NCBI RefSeq assembly: GCF_031128465.2
Contig: NZ_CP155618.1
Location: 691,501 to 755,500 of the forward strand
DNA: 64,000 bases
DNA from: Mariniflexile litorale
GTDB taxonomy: Bacteria; Bacteroidota; Bacteroidia; Flavobacteriales; Flavobacteriaceae
Reading direction: 5' to 3'
Positions 9,074 to 17,269 of this stretch are shown here, piece by piece. A program made the translations under genes and the position numbers. Position 1 is the stretch's first letter. Each line of letters opens with the position of its first letter. The notes below the pieces were generated by a model. That model was not told the DNA's origin. It did not search any database and was given only the letters and a program-made list of their open reading frames with translations.

Positions 9074-9421
9074 TTAATAATGTAAAACTTGTTTAATCAA
9101 TGGAAGTTTTCTATTTGATATAGGGACTAAACAATTTCCTTTTATAACACAATATTGACCTCCAGCATCTTTAATGATTTTTTCAATATAAGCTATATTT
9201 ACAATAAAGCTTCTATGAACTTTTATGAAACTAATGTATTCAAACAATTCTGCATAAAATCCAAGATTTTTAAAAGCTATGAGAACAGTGTTATTATTCA
9301 AATATATTTTAGTTGTAGATCCGTCAGCTTCCATATATAAAATATCTCCCACCTCAATCACCTTAATATTATTTACTGAATTAATCGCTATATATTTTAG
9401 AGCTGTGTTGGAATTTTTCAT
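9074..9421 (-). CDS. Standalone LytTR DNA-binding protein (copy 2)
   Basis: I place the start at the ATG at 9421 (MKNSNTALKYIA), giving 115 residues. An upstream in-frame ATG at 9451 would add only ten residues unlike copy 1. The protein is one LytTR domain with ILYMEADGSTTKIYL, FKNLGFYAELF, FIKVHRSFIVNIAYI and PISNRKLPLIKQVL. By eye it matches copy 1 (7091-7420) at about half its positions, including the shared GGQYC/DGQYC and PISNR motifs. The two are therefore probably a local duplication. No sensor or receiver domain is attached. Confidence 0.86.
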   Translation of the reverse strand: MKNSNTALKYIAINSVNNIKVIEVGDILYMEADGSTTKIYLNNNTVLIAFKNLGFYAELFEYISFIKVHRSFIVNIAYIEKIIKDAGGQYCVIKGNCLVPISNRKLPLIKQVLHY

Positions 9422-9451
9422 ATTTATACTTTTACTTATTACAAAAAGCAA

Positions 9452-10105
9452 TCAATCTACAATTTCCTGTCCGAATTGAAAGAAAAAATTAAAAGTAATA
9501 TTATTCTATGTCTAACTAATATAAATTAAATATAATTACATGTCTTAATTTTATTAAATTTGGTGTAAACACTAAAGTTCAACGAGTCAAATACTAACAT
9601 GAAGCCACTATATACAATTTTATAACTTGTTGCTGCCATGGGTCTAAATGAACCAAGCGTATTAACCCGAAATAATATTACTAAACACCCATGGACTAAA
9701 AGTCATCGCTACGGTCCTTTCTTAATTATAAAACTCGTGTTAGTCCTCTGGTTTGGTCTTCGACGATGCTCCTAATATTTATGGATGAAATTTGTAACTT
9801 TGTATAACCAAAAACAAACAATTTTGTTTTTAACTTGTTCTTATGAGATTTAGGGTGCAGTTAGGTGAATCATAGTATTAAAAAAACTGTATAACAGTGG
9901 CTTTTGAATTTTTAATTCATTCTTTCCACGCCGAAATTACAGCCAAAACACCGAAAGTAATTGCTCCTTTTTAGATAGAGAAAATAATTACTAAATGATA
10001 GCGTTTAGTTTGCCTAGAAAAGACCAAAAAGCATTGAAAACAAGAATTTTAAAAACCTGATTTTCATAATATTACAAAACGTTACTCAGAATTAATAAGA
10101 CAAAA
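9452..10105. other. Gene-poor spacer
   Basis: About 650 bp with no supported gene on either strand. The short stop-free stretches show no family-like features. An 8-bp inverted repeat (CCATGGGT / ACCCATGG) at 9636-9694 is too short to interpret. It may contain eroded cassette or gene remnants, since a cassette-like array begins just to the right. Confidence 0.4.
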
Positions 10106-10274
10106 ATGTCATATTCATTTGATATAGTTGATCAAAAAGTAAATGAAACTGAATAATTTTTGTGCACTTGAATTTCTTTTTAATAATTCGGGATTGTCTG
10201 GAAATTATTTCGTTAATGATAATAGATTTAACCCTACAAAGACGAATTTAATAGACGGAATTTGTGATAAATAA
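10106..10274 (+). pseudogene. Short, possibly frameshifted remnant gene
   Basis: An ATG at 10106 opens 16 codons (MSYSFDIVDQKVNETE) ending at TAA 10154-10156. A second frame from ATG 10143 continues for 43 codons (ending NLIDGICDK) to TAA 10272-10274, directly in front of repeat copy A. The overlap and the position before a repeat, as with the next two genes, suggest a single cassette gene broken by a frameshift. It is too short to rule out chance. Confidence 0.3.
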
Positions 10275-10277
10275 CAA

Positions 10278-10411
10278 TTGCCAACACCGTACAAAAATAA
10301 TTACTATTTTAGGCTTAACTAAAGGTCATTGCTATTTTGTTGCTTCTGATTTTACTTCGGAAAATCCTCGCACTCAAAACCGCACTAATCAATAAACACG
10401 TTGCCAACAAT
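10278..10411 (+). repeat. Cassette-type intergenic repeat, copy A
   Basis: This repeat of about 130 bp fills the gap between the upstream remnant and the lipoprotein start at 10412. Its core, 10342-10387, matches 45 of 46 bases with copy B at 11154-11199. The core contains a hairpin, GATTTT-7 nt-AAAATC, at 10348-10366. The left end carries TTGCCAACACCG and the right end CACGTTGCCAAC, so both ends share a GCCAAC motif. A second shared block lies near 10304-10319. Confidence 0.75.
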
Positions 10412-11077
10412 ATGAAAAAACGATTATCTACATACATTTTAGTTCTATTCATTTTTTCGTTTATGTCTTGTAAAAATCAGGAAAACAAAAAATCTGAAAT
10501 AATTCAAACACCAAAATCGTTTAAAATTCTTGACGAAACAAAAGGAGATTTGGACAAAGATGGAATTTCTGAAAAAGTAATAGTTTACGATACAGAAAAG
10601 GAAACTGATTTAGGAACAGAAAGACAAATATTCATTTACAAAATAAATAATGACAAATGGGAATTGTGGAAAAAATCAGTTGGAGCAATATTACCAAGTA
10701 AACACGGAGGAATGATGGGAGACCCTTTCGAGGGAATATCAATTGAAAGAAATTGTATTGTAATTAATCATTTTGGAGGAAGTCGTGAAAAATGGAATTA
10801 CACCCATAGATTTAGATATCAAAGTGGAGATTTTCAATTAATCGGAGCTACTGTCAATTTTGGTTCACCTTGTGATTATTTCTTCAATTTTGACTACAAT
10901 CTATCGAATGGTAAGATAAATTACGAAAAAAAAACCGAAGATTGTGAGAATGAAAGTTCAAAAACAGAGAAAGAAGAAATGGTTAGAAAATTGGAGACTC
11001 TGCCAACAATGAATGGTTTTTATCCTGGAAATAACGAATTGAAATTTCCGAAACCTGAAACGACCATATATTATTAA
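10412..11077 (+). CDS. Hypothetical lipoprotein in cassette array
   Basis: I place the start at ATG 10412, giving 221 residues that begin MKKRLSTYILVLFIF with a lipobox ending at Cys20 (SFMSC). The longer frame from 10337 only translates the repeat. Residues 45-60 contain DLDKDGISEKVIVY, a calcium-binding-like DxDxDG turn seen in FG-GAP/VCBS-type repeats. The rest has many aromatic residues, suggesting a beta-rich outer-membrane-attached or periplasmic protein. The function is unknown. It is bounded on both sides by repeat copies A and B. Confidence 0.72.
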   Translation: MKKRLSTYILVLFIFSFMSCKNQENKKSEIIQTPKSFKILDETKGDLDKDGISEKVIVYDTEKETDLGTERQIFIYKINNDKWELWKKSVGAILPSKHGGMMGDPFEGISIERNCIVINHFGGSREKWNYTHRFRYQSGDFQLIGATVNFGSPCDYFFNFDYNLSNGKINYEKKTEDCENESSKTEKEEMVRKLETLPTMNGFYPGNNELKFPKPETTIYY

Positions 11078-11086
11078 ATAAAAATA

Positions 11087-11228
11087 CTGTTGGCAAAAAA
11101 GTATAAAAAATTGCTATTTTTAGCTTAACCAATGTGAGTTTCTTTGTTTGCTAGCTTCTGATTTTACTTCGGAAAATCCTGGCACTCAAAACCGCACTAT
11201 TCTTATAAACGTTGTGGTGACAAACAAA
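11087..11228 (+). repeat. Cassette-type intergenic repeat, copy B
   Basis: This copy begins 9 bp after the stop of the preceding gene (TGTTGGCAA at 11088) and ends at the ATG of the next. It shares the 46-bp core (one mismatch) and the CTATTTTTAGCTTAAC block with copy A. The right end reads AACGTTGTGG. Its core translates to a peptide starting ASDFTSENP in one frame, which creates a false N-terminal extension for the downstream gene. Confidence 0.75.
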
Positions 11229-11741
11229 ATGAAAGAACTGAATTCTATAATTTTATTATTACTGATTGTAACATATACAAATTGCTCTTCGCAAAACCAA
11301 ACGATAAAGTTTAAAACCATTTTAGAAGCTACTAAAACATGCGACAAGCCTTCAAAATTTTCTAAATTTATTGAGCCCTACGGGTTTTGCTTTGAGGAGA
11401 AAAGAGAAATGCCAACTTTTACTTATTATACCCATTTTAAATGCGGAAATACTGAAATTGGACTGGAAGAAATAAGAGTAAATTTTTCAGTGTCAAAAGA
11501 CGGTTCTTTAAATTCTTCATTTTTAACAAAAAACGAGAAAATGGTTTCTGGGTTCAAAAAGGAATTGGAAGAATTTAAGTTTACTGAAACACAAGAAAAT
11601 GTTGACTTGTCCAGAAAAAATGCTGAATGGTATGTTTCTGTTGATTTTCCTGGAATTTTAATTTTATGGGAATATAATATTGATGATAATAACAAGAAAG
11701 TTTGGCACATTGGATTTGTATGGAATACAACCGATAATTAA
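11229..11741 (+). CDS. Hypothetical lipoprotein in cassette array
   Basis: The start is ATG 11229 (MKELNSIILLLLIV), giving 170 residues with a lipobox ending at Cys19 (TYTNC). The frame extended to 11148 is an artefact of repeat copy B. The mature part is mixed alpha/beta by appearance and contains two cysteines near residues 46 and 60, with a further one near 83. No known family is evident. It ends just before a partial third repeat at 11747. Its arrangement of one gene per repeat matches its left neighbour. Confidence 0.7.
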   Translation: MKELNSIILLLLIVTYTNCSSQNQTIKFKTILEATKTCDKPSKFSKFIEPYGFCFEEKREMPTFTYYTHFKCGNTEIGLEEIRVNFSVSKDGSLNSSFLTKNEKMVSGFKKELEEFKFTETQENVDLSRKNAEWYVSVDFPGILILWEYNIDDNNKKVWHIGFVWNTTDN

Positions 11742-11746
11742 ATACT

Positions 11747-11775
11747 GTGTCTAACACCGTATCCTATAAAAACAC
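11747..11775 (+). repeat. Partial cassette-type repeat, copy C
   Basis: Only the left end of the repeat is recognisable here (GTGTCTAACACCGTATCC, 11748-11765), six bases after the lipoprotein stop. It matches the CAACACCGTAC start of copy A. The 46-bp core is absent, so this copy is truncated or diverged. Confidence 0.5.
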
Positions 11776-12175
11776 TAGCCTAGTTATCCAAAGTTGATAT
11801 TTATTTTTTAATTATCTCATAATTGTGATTCTGTCGTATTGAAGTGTTGATAATCCCCTCCCGCACGAAATGAAATTCGACGAAGTCAATCCCTTCGTGT
11901 GGTTCGTTATAAATCGTATTCATCAAACATTTTAAAACAATGATATAGTCACACGAAAAAAGCTACAAATAATACGATTAATTTATACAACGAAACAAGA
12001 TTACACTTATCTTTAGACTTTAAAACACCAAATATGGTCTATAAATTAACAGCATAAAACCAATTTTAACCTGTAGGACAATACAGTCTATAATGTTGAT
12101 AAAAATTGGTAGATTTTACAAAACATAATCAACTGAATATCAATAAGAAAATTTGACGTTAGTCGAGATTTAAAC
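11776..12175. other. Spacer after truncated repeat
   Basis: About 400 bp with no gene seen on either strand. A small hairpin (CGAAG-7 nt-CTTCG) near 11881-11899 is the only structure noticed. The region presumably carries the promoter of the secreted TonB-domain gene at 12176. Confidence 0.4.
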
Positions 12176-12652
12176 ATGAAAAAACTTACGATAATAATTC
12201 TGCTTTTTACAAGCTTTGTATTTGCTCAAAATAACTCATCCAAAGATAATTCCAAAGATTCGATGGCTGGTGAAAAGATTGACAATATAAAATCTGCAAA
12301 TGATTTAGGAAAAGATAGATTACCAACTTTTGCAAAATGCAAAGGGATCTCTTCAATAGAAGAACAGCGAAAGTGTTTCAGCAAAGTAGTTTCTAGCACA
12401 ATTTCAAAAAATTTAAAAATAAATAAAATTAAAGGCCAGGATCAAAATATCGACATATTTGTTAAGATTATATTAAACAAAACTGGTAAGATAACTAATA
12501 TTGAGTTCTTAAAAAGCAACGATAAATCAGGATATTTTGAGAATGAAGTGATTAGAGCGATAAATAACTTACCGAAATTTGAACCAGCAATTAAAGACGG
12601 TGAATTGGTTAGCGTTCCGTATTCGTTTCCAGTTAAATTATCACTTAAATAA
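12176..12652 (+). CDS. Secreted TonB C-terminal-domain-like protein
   Basis: This 158-residue protein begins with a signal peptide (MKKLTIIILLFTSFVFA, cleavage near 17-18). A Ser/Lys/Asp-rich linker follows, with a CKGISSIEEQRKC pair near residues 55-67. The C-terminal domain at about 85-158 resembles TonB C-terminal/TonB_C folds: VKIILNKTGKITNIEFLKS, then a helix and a PKFEPAIKDG hairpin with VPYSFPVKL. It lacks the N-terminal membrane helix and Pro-rich linker of true TonB, so energising an outer-membrane receptor is unlikely. It may be a periplasmic adapter. Confidence 0.7.
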   Translation: MKKLTIIILLFTSFVFAQNNSSKDNSKDSMAGEKIDNIKSANDLGKDRLPTFAKCKGISSIEEQRKCFSKVVSSTISKNLKINKIKGQDQNIDIFVKIILNKTGKITNIEFLKSNDKSGYFENEVIRAINNLPKFEPAIKDGELVSVPYSFPVKLSLK

Positions 12653-12747
12653 AAAACGTTGTACCACACCATAAAAATAATGCTTAGGTTAATGTTAAAT
12701 CAAGAGTCCATGCACTTTTGCTACATAAGACCATTAGCTAAAATTAG

Positions 12748-13164
12748 ATGAAAGATGCATCCTTTGATTATATCTATGAAATAGTCACTTCGCACGAGGA
12801 CGATTTTGAGTGGTGGGAAAACATTGGTTATTTTAAGTTGTCGACTTATTTGAATAATTTAAATGTAAAGGCAATTAAGAACCTAATATCGGACTCAAAA
12901 AGCTGGCACTCTGATTTTATTTTCATACTAGCAGAAGGTTTGATACAATCTAATATTGAAAATGCACTTGAAGAATATGTCAAATTATTCATAGAAATGA
13001 AGAATTTGGATCATGCTTCTTATATGGGAAGTATTTTAGAGAACACGAAAGAAGATGACATTCCTAAAAAGCTGTATTTAAGGCTTAAGAAAAAAATGGT
13101 TGTGGTAACGAAATATGAAAGAGGCCAAAATGAAAATGGAAAAATCATCAAACTAAAAGAGTAA
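12748..13164 (+). CDS. Hypothetical helical protein, 138 residues
   Basis: The frame opens at ATG 12748 and encodes a cytosolic-looking, mostly helical protein. It has an acidic N-terminal half (HEDDFEWWENIGYF near residues 15-28) and a basic C-terminal tail. No signal peptide, cysteine motif or known family is apparent. Size, solitary position and acidity recall polymorphic-toxin immunity proteins, but no toxin gene is next to it, so this is only a suggestion. Confidence 0.55.
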   Translation: MKDASFDYIYEIVTSHEDDFEWWENIGYFKLSTYLNNLNVKAIKNLISDSKSWHSDFIFILAEGLIQSNIENALEEYVKLFIEMKNLDHASYMGSILENTKEDDIPKKLYLRLKKKMVVVTKYERGQNENGKIIKLKE

Positions 13165-13544
13165 AAAATTTGGCTGACTCCAAATAAACCTATGATTTAG
13201 CTACTTTAAATAAATATCATTTGCCTTTAATTCATTAGCTAAAAATTTATACAAATATTTTTCTGTGCATAAATTGATAATCTATCTTCGGAATTTGATA
13301 ATTTACTTGTGAATACAAGCACTAAAACGTGGTATTTGTCTGCCTTTTTTGAGTTTTAAGTTAAGTAAAAGTCAAATTGCTCTTAAAAGCTCTTTAAATT
13401 TACGACAATTCTGATTCGAAATGACTCACCGAATAGTACACCTTTTAGTTGATTTTAATTAATTTCATTTGAAACCTAAAAAAATTAAAACACTTAAAAT
13501 CATATGATTAAAAGGTTTTTGATATAGATTGATACTATAATTTG
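13165..13544. other. Spacer at accessory-block edge
   Basis: About 380 bp between the 138-residue gene and the tRNA. No coding region or RNA gene is recognised. I found no second copy of the tRNA 3' end here that would mark an attachment site. Confidence 0.4.
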
Positions 13545-13618
13545 TCGGGATGACAGGATTTGAACCTGCGACCACACGACCCCCAGCCGTGTACGCTACC
13601 GGACTGCGCCACATCCCG
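13545..13618 (-). tRNA. tRNA-Pro (anticodon GGG)
   Basis: The minus strand folds into a complete cloverleaf of 74 nt including the discriminator A. The 7-bp acceptor stem is CGGGATG/CATCCCG. The D stem is GCGC/GCGT, the anticodon stem CACGG/TCGTG has the loop CTGGGGG, and the T arm carries GTTCAAATC. The anticodon GGG is at 13584-13582. The 3' CCA is not encoded. The 3' end faces the accessory region to its left. Confidence 0.95.
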
Positions 13619-13672
13619 TTTAAATTGTTTCCAAAGAAAACACATTTTAATATATTAAGGAAATCAATTAAT

Positions 13673-13700
13673 AAAAAAAAGCCGAAGAAATTACTTCGGC
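13673..13700 (-). terminator. Intrinsic terminator of trxB
   Basis: A perfect 7-bp stem, GCCGAAG/CTTCGGC with a 6-nt loop at 13681-13700, is followed on the minus strand by eight T residues (13680-13673). It lies about 20 bp after the trxB stop codon. Confidence 0.9.
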
Positions 13701-13722
13701 TTATAATTCAATATTATCGTTT

Positions 13723-14703
13723 CTAATTATAATTAGATGTAGAGACTTCAAACGTAGCATCTTTACCTGCTAAATAACGTTCTGCATCCAACGCTGCCAT
13801 ACAGCCTGTTCCGGCTGCTGTAATGGCTTGCCTATAAACATGATCTGCTGCATCACCTGAGACAAACACACCTTCTACATTTGTTTTTGAAGTTCCTGGT
13901 ACATTTATAATATAACCTGTTTCATCTAAATTTAAAAAACCTTTAAATATATCTGTATTAGGTTTATGCCCAATAGCCACAAAAAATCCCGTTGCAGGTA
14001 TTTCGTGCTTTTCCTTTGTTTGGTTATTATAAACTCTAACTCCTGTAACTACTTGTCCGTCCCCTAAAACCTCATCTGTTTCTGTATTGAACAATATTTC
14101 TATATTGGGTGTATTTTTAACTCTGTTAGCCATAATTTTTGACGCTCTAAATTCATCACGTCTTACTAACATCGTTACTTTTTTACATAATTTAGAAAGA
14201 TAATGAGCCTCTTCACAAGCTGAATCTCCTGCTCCAACAATCACTACTTCTTGATTTCTATAAAAGAACCCATCACAAACAGCACAAGCCGAAACACCTC
14301 CACCCAATTTTAAATATTTTTGTTCAGAATCTAAACCTAAATATTTAGCCGATGCTCCGGTTGAAATTATAACCGTATCACAATGAATTTCTTTCGTTTC
14401 GTTAACCCAAACTTTATGTACATCTCCTGAAAAATCTACTTTAGTAACCCAACCATCACGCACATCGGTTTCAAAACGTTCTGCTTGTTTTTGTAACTGC
14501 ATCATCATTTCCGGACCAGTAATACCATCGGGGTATCCTGGAAAGTTTTCAACTTCATTAGTCGTTGTTAATTGTCCCCCTGGTTGTACTCCTTGATATA
14601 ATACAGGTTTCATATTGGCTCTAGCGGCATAAATTGCTGCTGTATAACCCGCAGGTCCCGAACCAATTATTAAACATTTTATTTTTTCAATTGTATCTGA
14701 CAT
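13723..14703 (-). CDS. trxB: Thioredoxin-disulfide reductase
   Basis: This flavoenzyme reduces thioredoxin with NADPH. The start at ATG 14703 gives 326 residues (MSDTIEKIKCLIIGSGPAG), the usual TrxB length. A longer frame to 14772 adds an unrelated leader. The FAD-binding GSGPAG is at about residues 14-19, the redox pair CAVC at 140-143, and the NADPH-binding GAGDSACEEA follows. The C-terminal FAD motif is GVFVSGDAAD. It appears monocistronic, with a strong terminator downstream and a -7-like TACTTTTG (14736-14729) upstream. Confidence 0.96.
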   Translation of the reverse strand: MSDTIEKIKCLIIGSGPAGYTAAIYAARANMKPVLYQGVQPGGQLTTTNEVENFPGYPDGITGPEMMMQLQKQAERFETDVRDGWVTKVDFSGDVHKVWVNETKEIHCDTVIISTGASAKYLGLDSEQKYLKLGGGVSACAVCDGFFYRNQEVVIVGAGDSACEEAHYLSKLCKKVTMLVRRDEFRASKIMANRVKNTPNIEILFNTETDEVLGDGQVVTGVRVYNNQTKEKHEIPATGFFVAIGHKPNTDIFKGFLNLDETGYIINVPGTSKTNVEGVFVSGDAADHVYRQAITAAGTGCMAALDAERYLAGKDATFEVSTSNYN

Positions 14704-14871
14704 AATCGCTATTAAATTTAATCTTAAGCAAAAGTAGAATTTTTGAACTGAATCTGATATTAAAATTATCAAAAGATATTATCATGGTATAATTACTTAT
14801 TATCAAATTCAACTAATCACTTATTTTTTTGTAAATTGTAATGATTTGATTCTTAATAAAATAACTATACC

Positions 14872-15318
14872 ATGAAAACAATTCTATTTATTTTCTGCGC
14901 CTCTCTTTTTATTTCTTGTAATAATAAAAATAACATTGAACCAGCTATAAAAGATTATTCTTTAGAAGGTGCTTGGGAATTAGTTAGCTATTTGAACTAT
15001 AAAGAAGACGGTTCTGTAGATACTATAAAGTCTTCAAACGCATACAAACAAATGAAAATGTATTCTAAAACTAAGATTATGTGGAGCAGATTGCGCGCAT
15101 GGGATTCTTTAGATTGGTTTGGTGTTGGAGATTACACTTTTAAAGATGGTATATTAACCGAAGTTTTAGATTATGGTTCTCATGCTATGAATAGCCGGAT
15201 TAAGGATAAAAAGAAATTTGTTTTCGATATAACAATTGATGAAAACACATTTACTCAAGTTGAAATTGATAGTTCTAGTAATCCTATATATGCCGAAAAT
15301 TACAAACGTGTGGAATAA
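14872..15318 (+). CDS. Lipocalin-like lipoprotein
   Basis: This 148-residue protein starts MKTILFIFCASLFISC with a lipobox Cys at 16, so it is probably anchored in a membrane facing the periplasm or surface. The mature part contains LEGAWELVSYLNYKEDG near residues 29-45, the GxW opening typical of lipocalin-like (DUF4488-type) beta barrels. WFGVGDYTFKDGIL and several further strands follow. The ligand is unknown. It is divergent from trxB and converges on eda, sharing a bidirectional terminator. Confidence 0.7.
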   Translation: MKTILFIFCASLFISCNNKNNIEPAIKDYSLEGAWELVSYLNYKEDGSVDTIKSSNAYKQMKMYSKTKIMWSRLRAWDSLDWFGVGDYTFKDGILTEVLDYGSHAMNSRIKDKKKFVFDITIDENTFTQVEIDSSSNPIYAENYKRVE

Positions 15319-15321
15319 AAA

Positions 15322-15350
15322 AAGCTGAACTTAAAAATTAAGTTCAGCTT
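15322..15350. terminator. Bidirectional intrinsic terminator
   Basis: A perfect 11-bp inverted repeat, AAGCTGAACTT/AAGTTCAGCTT with a 7-nt loop, is flanked by A- and T-runs on the two sides. It therefore works in both directions. It sits between the convergent stops of the lipoprotein (15318) and eda (15371). Confidence 0.93.
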
Positions 15351-15370
15351 TTTTTTATAGAAATTTAAAA

Positions 15371-16039
15371 TTATTTTCTAACAGCTTTAACAATGGCAAG
15401 TGCATTCTTTACATCTTGCTCTAGTTTTGCGTAATCTTTGTTAGCAATAATATCTTTAGAGATTAATTGAGACCCCATACCTACACAAGTTACACCAGCA
15501 TCAAACCATCCTCTTAAGTTTTCTTCAGTTGGAGATACACCCCCAGTTGGCATAACACTTGTCCATGGTTGTGGACCTTTAATACCTTTTACAAATTGTG
15601 GACCATAAATATCACCAGGGAATAGTTTTACTATTTCGCAACCTAGTTCTTCAGCTCTTGCTATTTCAGTTAATGTTCCACAGCCAGGAGACCATAAAAC
15701 TTTCTTACGGTTACAAGCAATAGCAATATCTTCTCTCAACACCGGAGTTACTATAAAGTTTGCTCCTAATGCCATATATAAAGATGCTGCTGCACCATCG
15801 GTAACAGATCCAACTCCCATGATCATGCCTGGTAATTCTTTAATAGCGTATTTGGTTAATTCACCAAAAACTTCGTGAGCGAAATCACCACGAGCTGTAA
15901 ATTCCATTAATCTTGCGCCACCATCGTAGCAAGCTTTTAATACTTTTTTACTTAACTCAATATCGTTATGAAAAAATAAAGGAATCATTCCTGTATCTTT
16001 CATAGCTTGAGCTACTTCTAATCTTGAAAATTGTGCCAT
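15371..16039 (-). CDS. eda: KDPG/KHG aldolase
   Basis: This 222-residue cytosolic class I aldolase cleaves 2-keto-3-deoxy-6-phosphogluconate to pyruvate and glyceraldehyde 3-phosphate. Expected active-site residues are visible: Glu46 in RLMEFTARG and the Schiff-base lysine Lys138 in EIVKLFPGD. The GVGSVTDG and MPTGGV phosphate-binding segments are also present. It follows kdgK by 90 bp on the same strand. With kdgK and kdgF it forms the lower part of uronate (alginate or pectin) catabolism, presumably under the adjacent LacI regulator. Confidence 0.95.
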   Translation of the reverse strand: MAQFSRLEVAQAMKDTGMIPLFFHNDIELSKKVLKACYDGGARLMEFTARGDFAHEVFGELTKYAIKELPGMIMGVGSVTDGAAASLYMALGANFIVTPVLREDIAIACNRKKVLWSPGCGTLTEIARAEELGCEIVKLFPGDIYGPQFVKGIKGPQPWTSVMPTGGVSPTEENLRGWFDAGVTCVGMGSQLISKDIIANKDYAKLEQDVKNALAIVKAVRK

Positions 16040-16129
16040 TTTATATAAATGTTTATGTGTTGAATCGTTTATTTGTTGAACTGTTTGCCGATTTAACTAT
16101 TTAACAGTTCAACAATAAAACCTTAATAT

Positions 16130-17170
16130 CTATCTCGCTACTCTACCAGAAGCATCACCACCCATAAGTTTGGATACCTCTTCTACAGTTACTAAGTTAG
16201 CATCCCCTTTAATCGTGTGTTTTAAACAAGATGCTGCTACTGCAAAATCTAATGCATTTTGATCGTTATCTGGATAAGTTAATAATCCGTAAATTAAACC
16301 TCCCATAAATGAATCACCACCACCTACACGATCAACAATATCCGTAATTTGATATTGACGTGTTTGTAACATTTCTTTACCATCATATAGAACACCTGCC
16401 CACGTATTGTGAGACGCAGAAATAGAACCTCTTAATGTAGTGATAACTTTTTTAGCTCTTGGGAATTTTTTCATCATTTGTTGACAAACCGATAAGAAAG
16501 CTTCAGCCTTCACATCATGTCCATGAGTTTGAACTGCTGCACCTGCTGGCTTAATACCAAAGTGCATTTCAGCATCTTCTTCATTCCCTAAAATAACATC
16601 ACAATACGATGTTAATTCCGTCATAATTGCTTCACGATCTCCTCCATATTTCCACAACTTAGCTCTATAATTTAAATCTGTTGAAATAGTAACTCCTAAT
16701 TTGCTAGCCGCTTTAACAGCTTCTAAACAAACATCCGCAGAACTTTGAGAAATAGCTGGTGTAATGCCTGTCCAATGGAACCATTCTACACCTTTGAAAA
16801 CTTCTTCCCAATTAATCATACCAGATTGAATAGTGGCCATAGAAGAATGTGCTCTATCATAAACCACTTTACTTCCTCTAGACACCGCTCCTGTTTCTAA
16901 GAAGTAAATACCTAAACGGTCTCCACCCCAAACAATTTTATCTACACCAACACCTCTTTTACGCATTTCCATCATAGCACACTCACCTATATCATTTTTA
17001 GGTAAACGCGTAATAAAATCTACAGAAATACCATAATTTGCTAATGATACTGCTACATTAGATTCTCCACCACCATAAACAACATCAAAATTGTCTGCTT
17101 GAGAAAATCTTAAAAATCCTTGAGGTGCTAATCGAAGCATGATCTCACCAAATGTTACTACTCTACTCAT
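16130..17170 (-). CDS. kdgK: 2-keto-3-deoxygluconate kinase (PfkB family)
   Basis: This 346-residue sugar kinase phosphorylates KDG to KDPG, the eda substrate. The PfkB signatures are GGGESNVAVSLANYG near residues 33-47 and the C-terminal VGGGDSFMGG, with catalytic base Asp286. The substrate call rests on the adjacent aldolase and kdgF. Family alone would also allow other 2-keto sugars. A 20-bp palindromic operator lies at 17204-17223, 33 bp upstream of the ATG, beside a -7-like TACGTTTG (17228-17221). Confidence 0.93.
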   Translation of the reverse strand: MSRVVTFGEIMLRLAPQGFLRFSQADNFDVVYGGGESNVAVSLANYGISVDFITRLPKNDIGECAMMEMRKRGVGVDKIVWGGDRLGIYFLETGAVSRGSKVVYDRAHSSMATIQSGMINWEEVFKGVEWFHWTGITPAISQSSADVCLEAVKAASKLGVTISTDLNYRAKLWKYGGDREAIMTELTSYCDVILGNEEDAEMHFGIKPAGAAVQTHGHDVKAEAFLSVCQQMMKKFPRAKKVITTLRGSISASHNTWAGVLYDGKEMLQTRQYQITDIVDRVGGGDSFMGGLIYGLLTYPDNDQNALDFAVAASCLKHTIKGDANLVTVEEVSKLMGGDASGRVAR

Positions 17171-17203
17171 CTAATTTTAATTATTAATTTAGTTATTTAA
17201 TTT

Positions 17204-17223
17204 TTGCTTAAACGTTTAAGCAA
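17204..17223. promoter_or_regulatory. LacI-type operator O1 (kdgK side)
   Basis: A perfect 20-bp palindrome, TTGCTTAAACGTTTAAGCAA, with the central CG step typical of LacI/GalR operators. It abuts the candidate -7 element of kdgK and is identical to the copy at 17298-17317, 94 bp away centre to centre. Confidence 0.9.
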
Positions 17224-17269
17224 ACGTATATTAGTAAATATAGTAAAAACATTAAATAAAATTATCTGT

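Noticed and set aside
9636-9694. Transposon-like inverted repeat CCATGGGT/ACCCATGG
   Set aside because: Only 8 bp long, with no transposase remnant and no target-site duplication.
10337-10411. N-terminal extension of the lipoprotein at 10412
   Set aside because: The extra residues translate repeat copy A, and a normal lipoprotein signal peptide begins at 10412.
11148-11228. N-terminal extension (ASDFTSENP peptide) of the lipoprotein at 11229
   Set aside because: It is translated repeat copy B. The signal peptide with lipobox begins at 11229.
10280-11228. Classical integron attC sites
   Set aside because: The ends do not fit the RYYYAAC/GTTRRRY pair in both copies, and no integron integrase is present. 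Kept only as a cassette-like repeat.
13545-13618. Attachment-site duplication at the tRNA-Pro
   Set aside because: No second copy of the tRNA 3' end was found by eye in the window, and no integrase gene is present.
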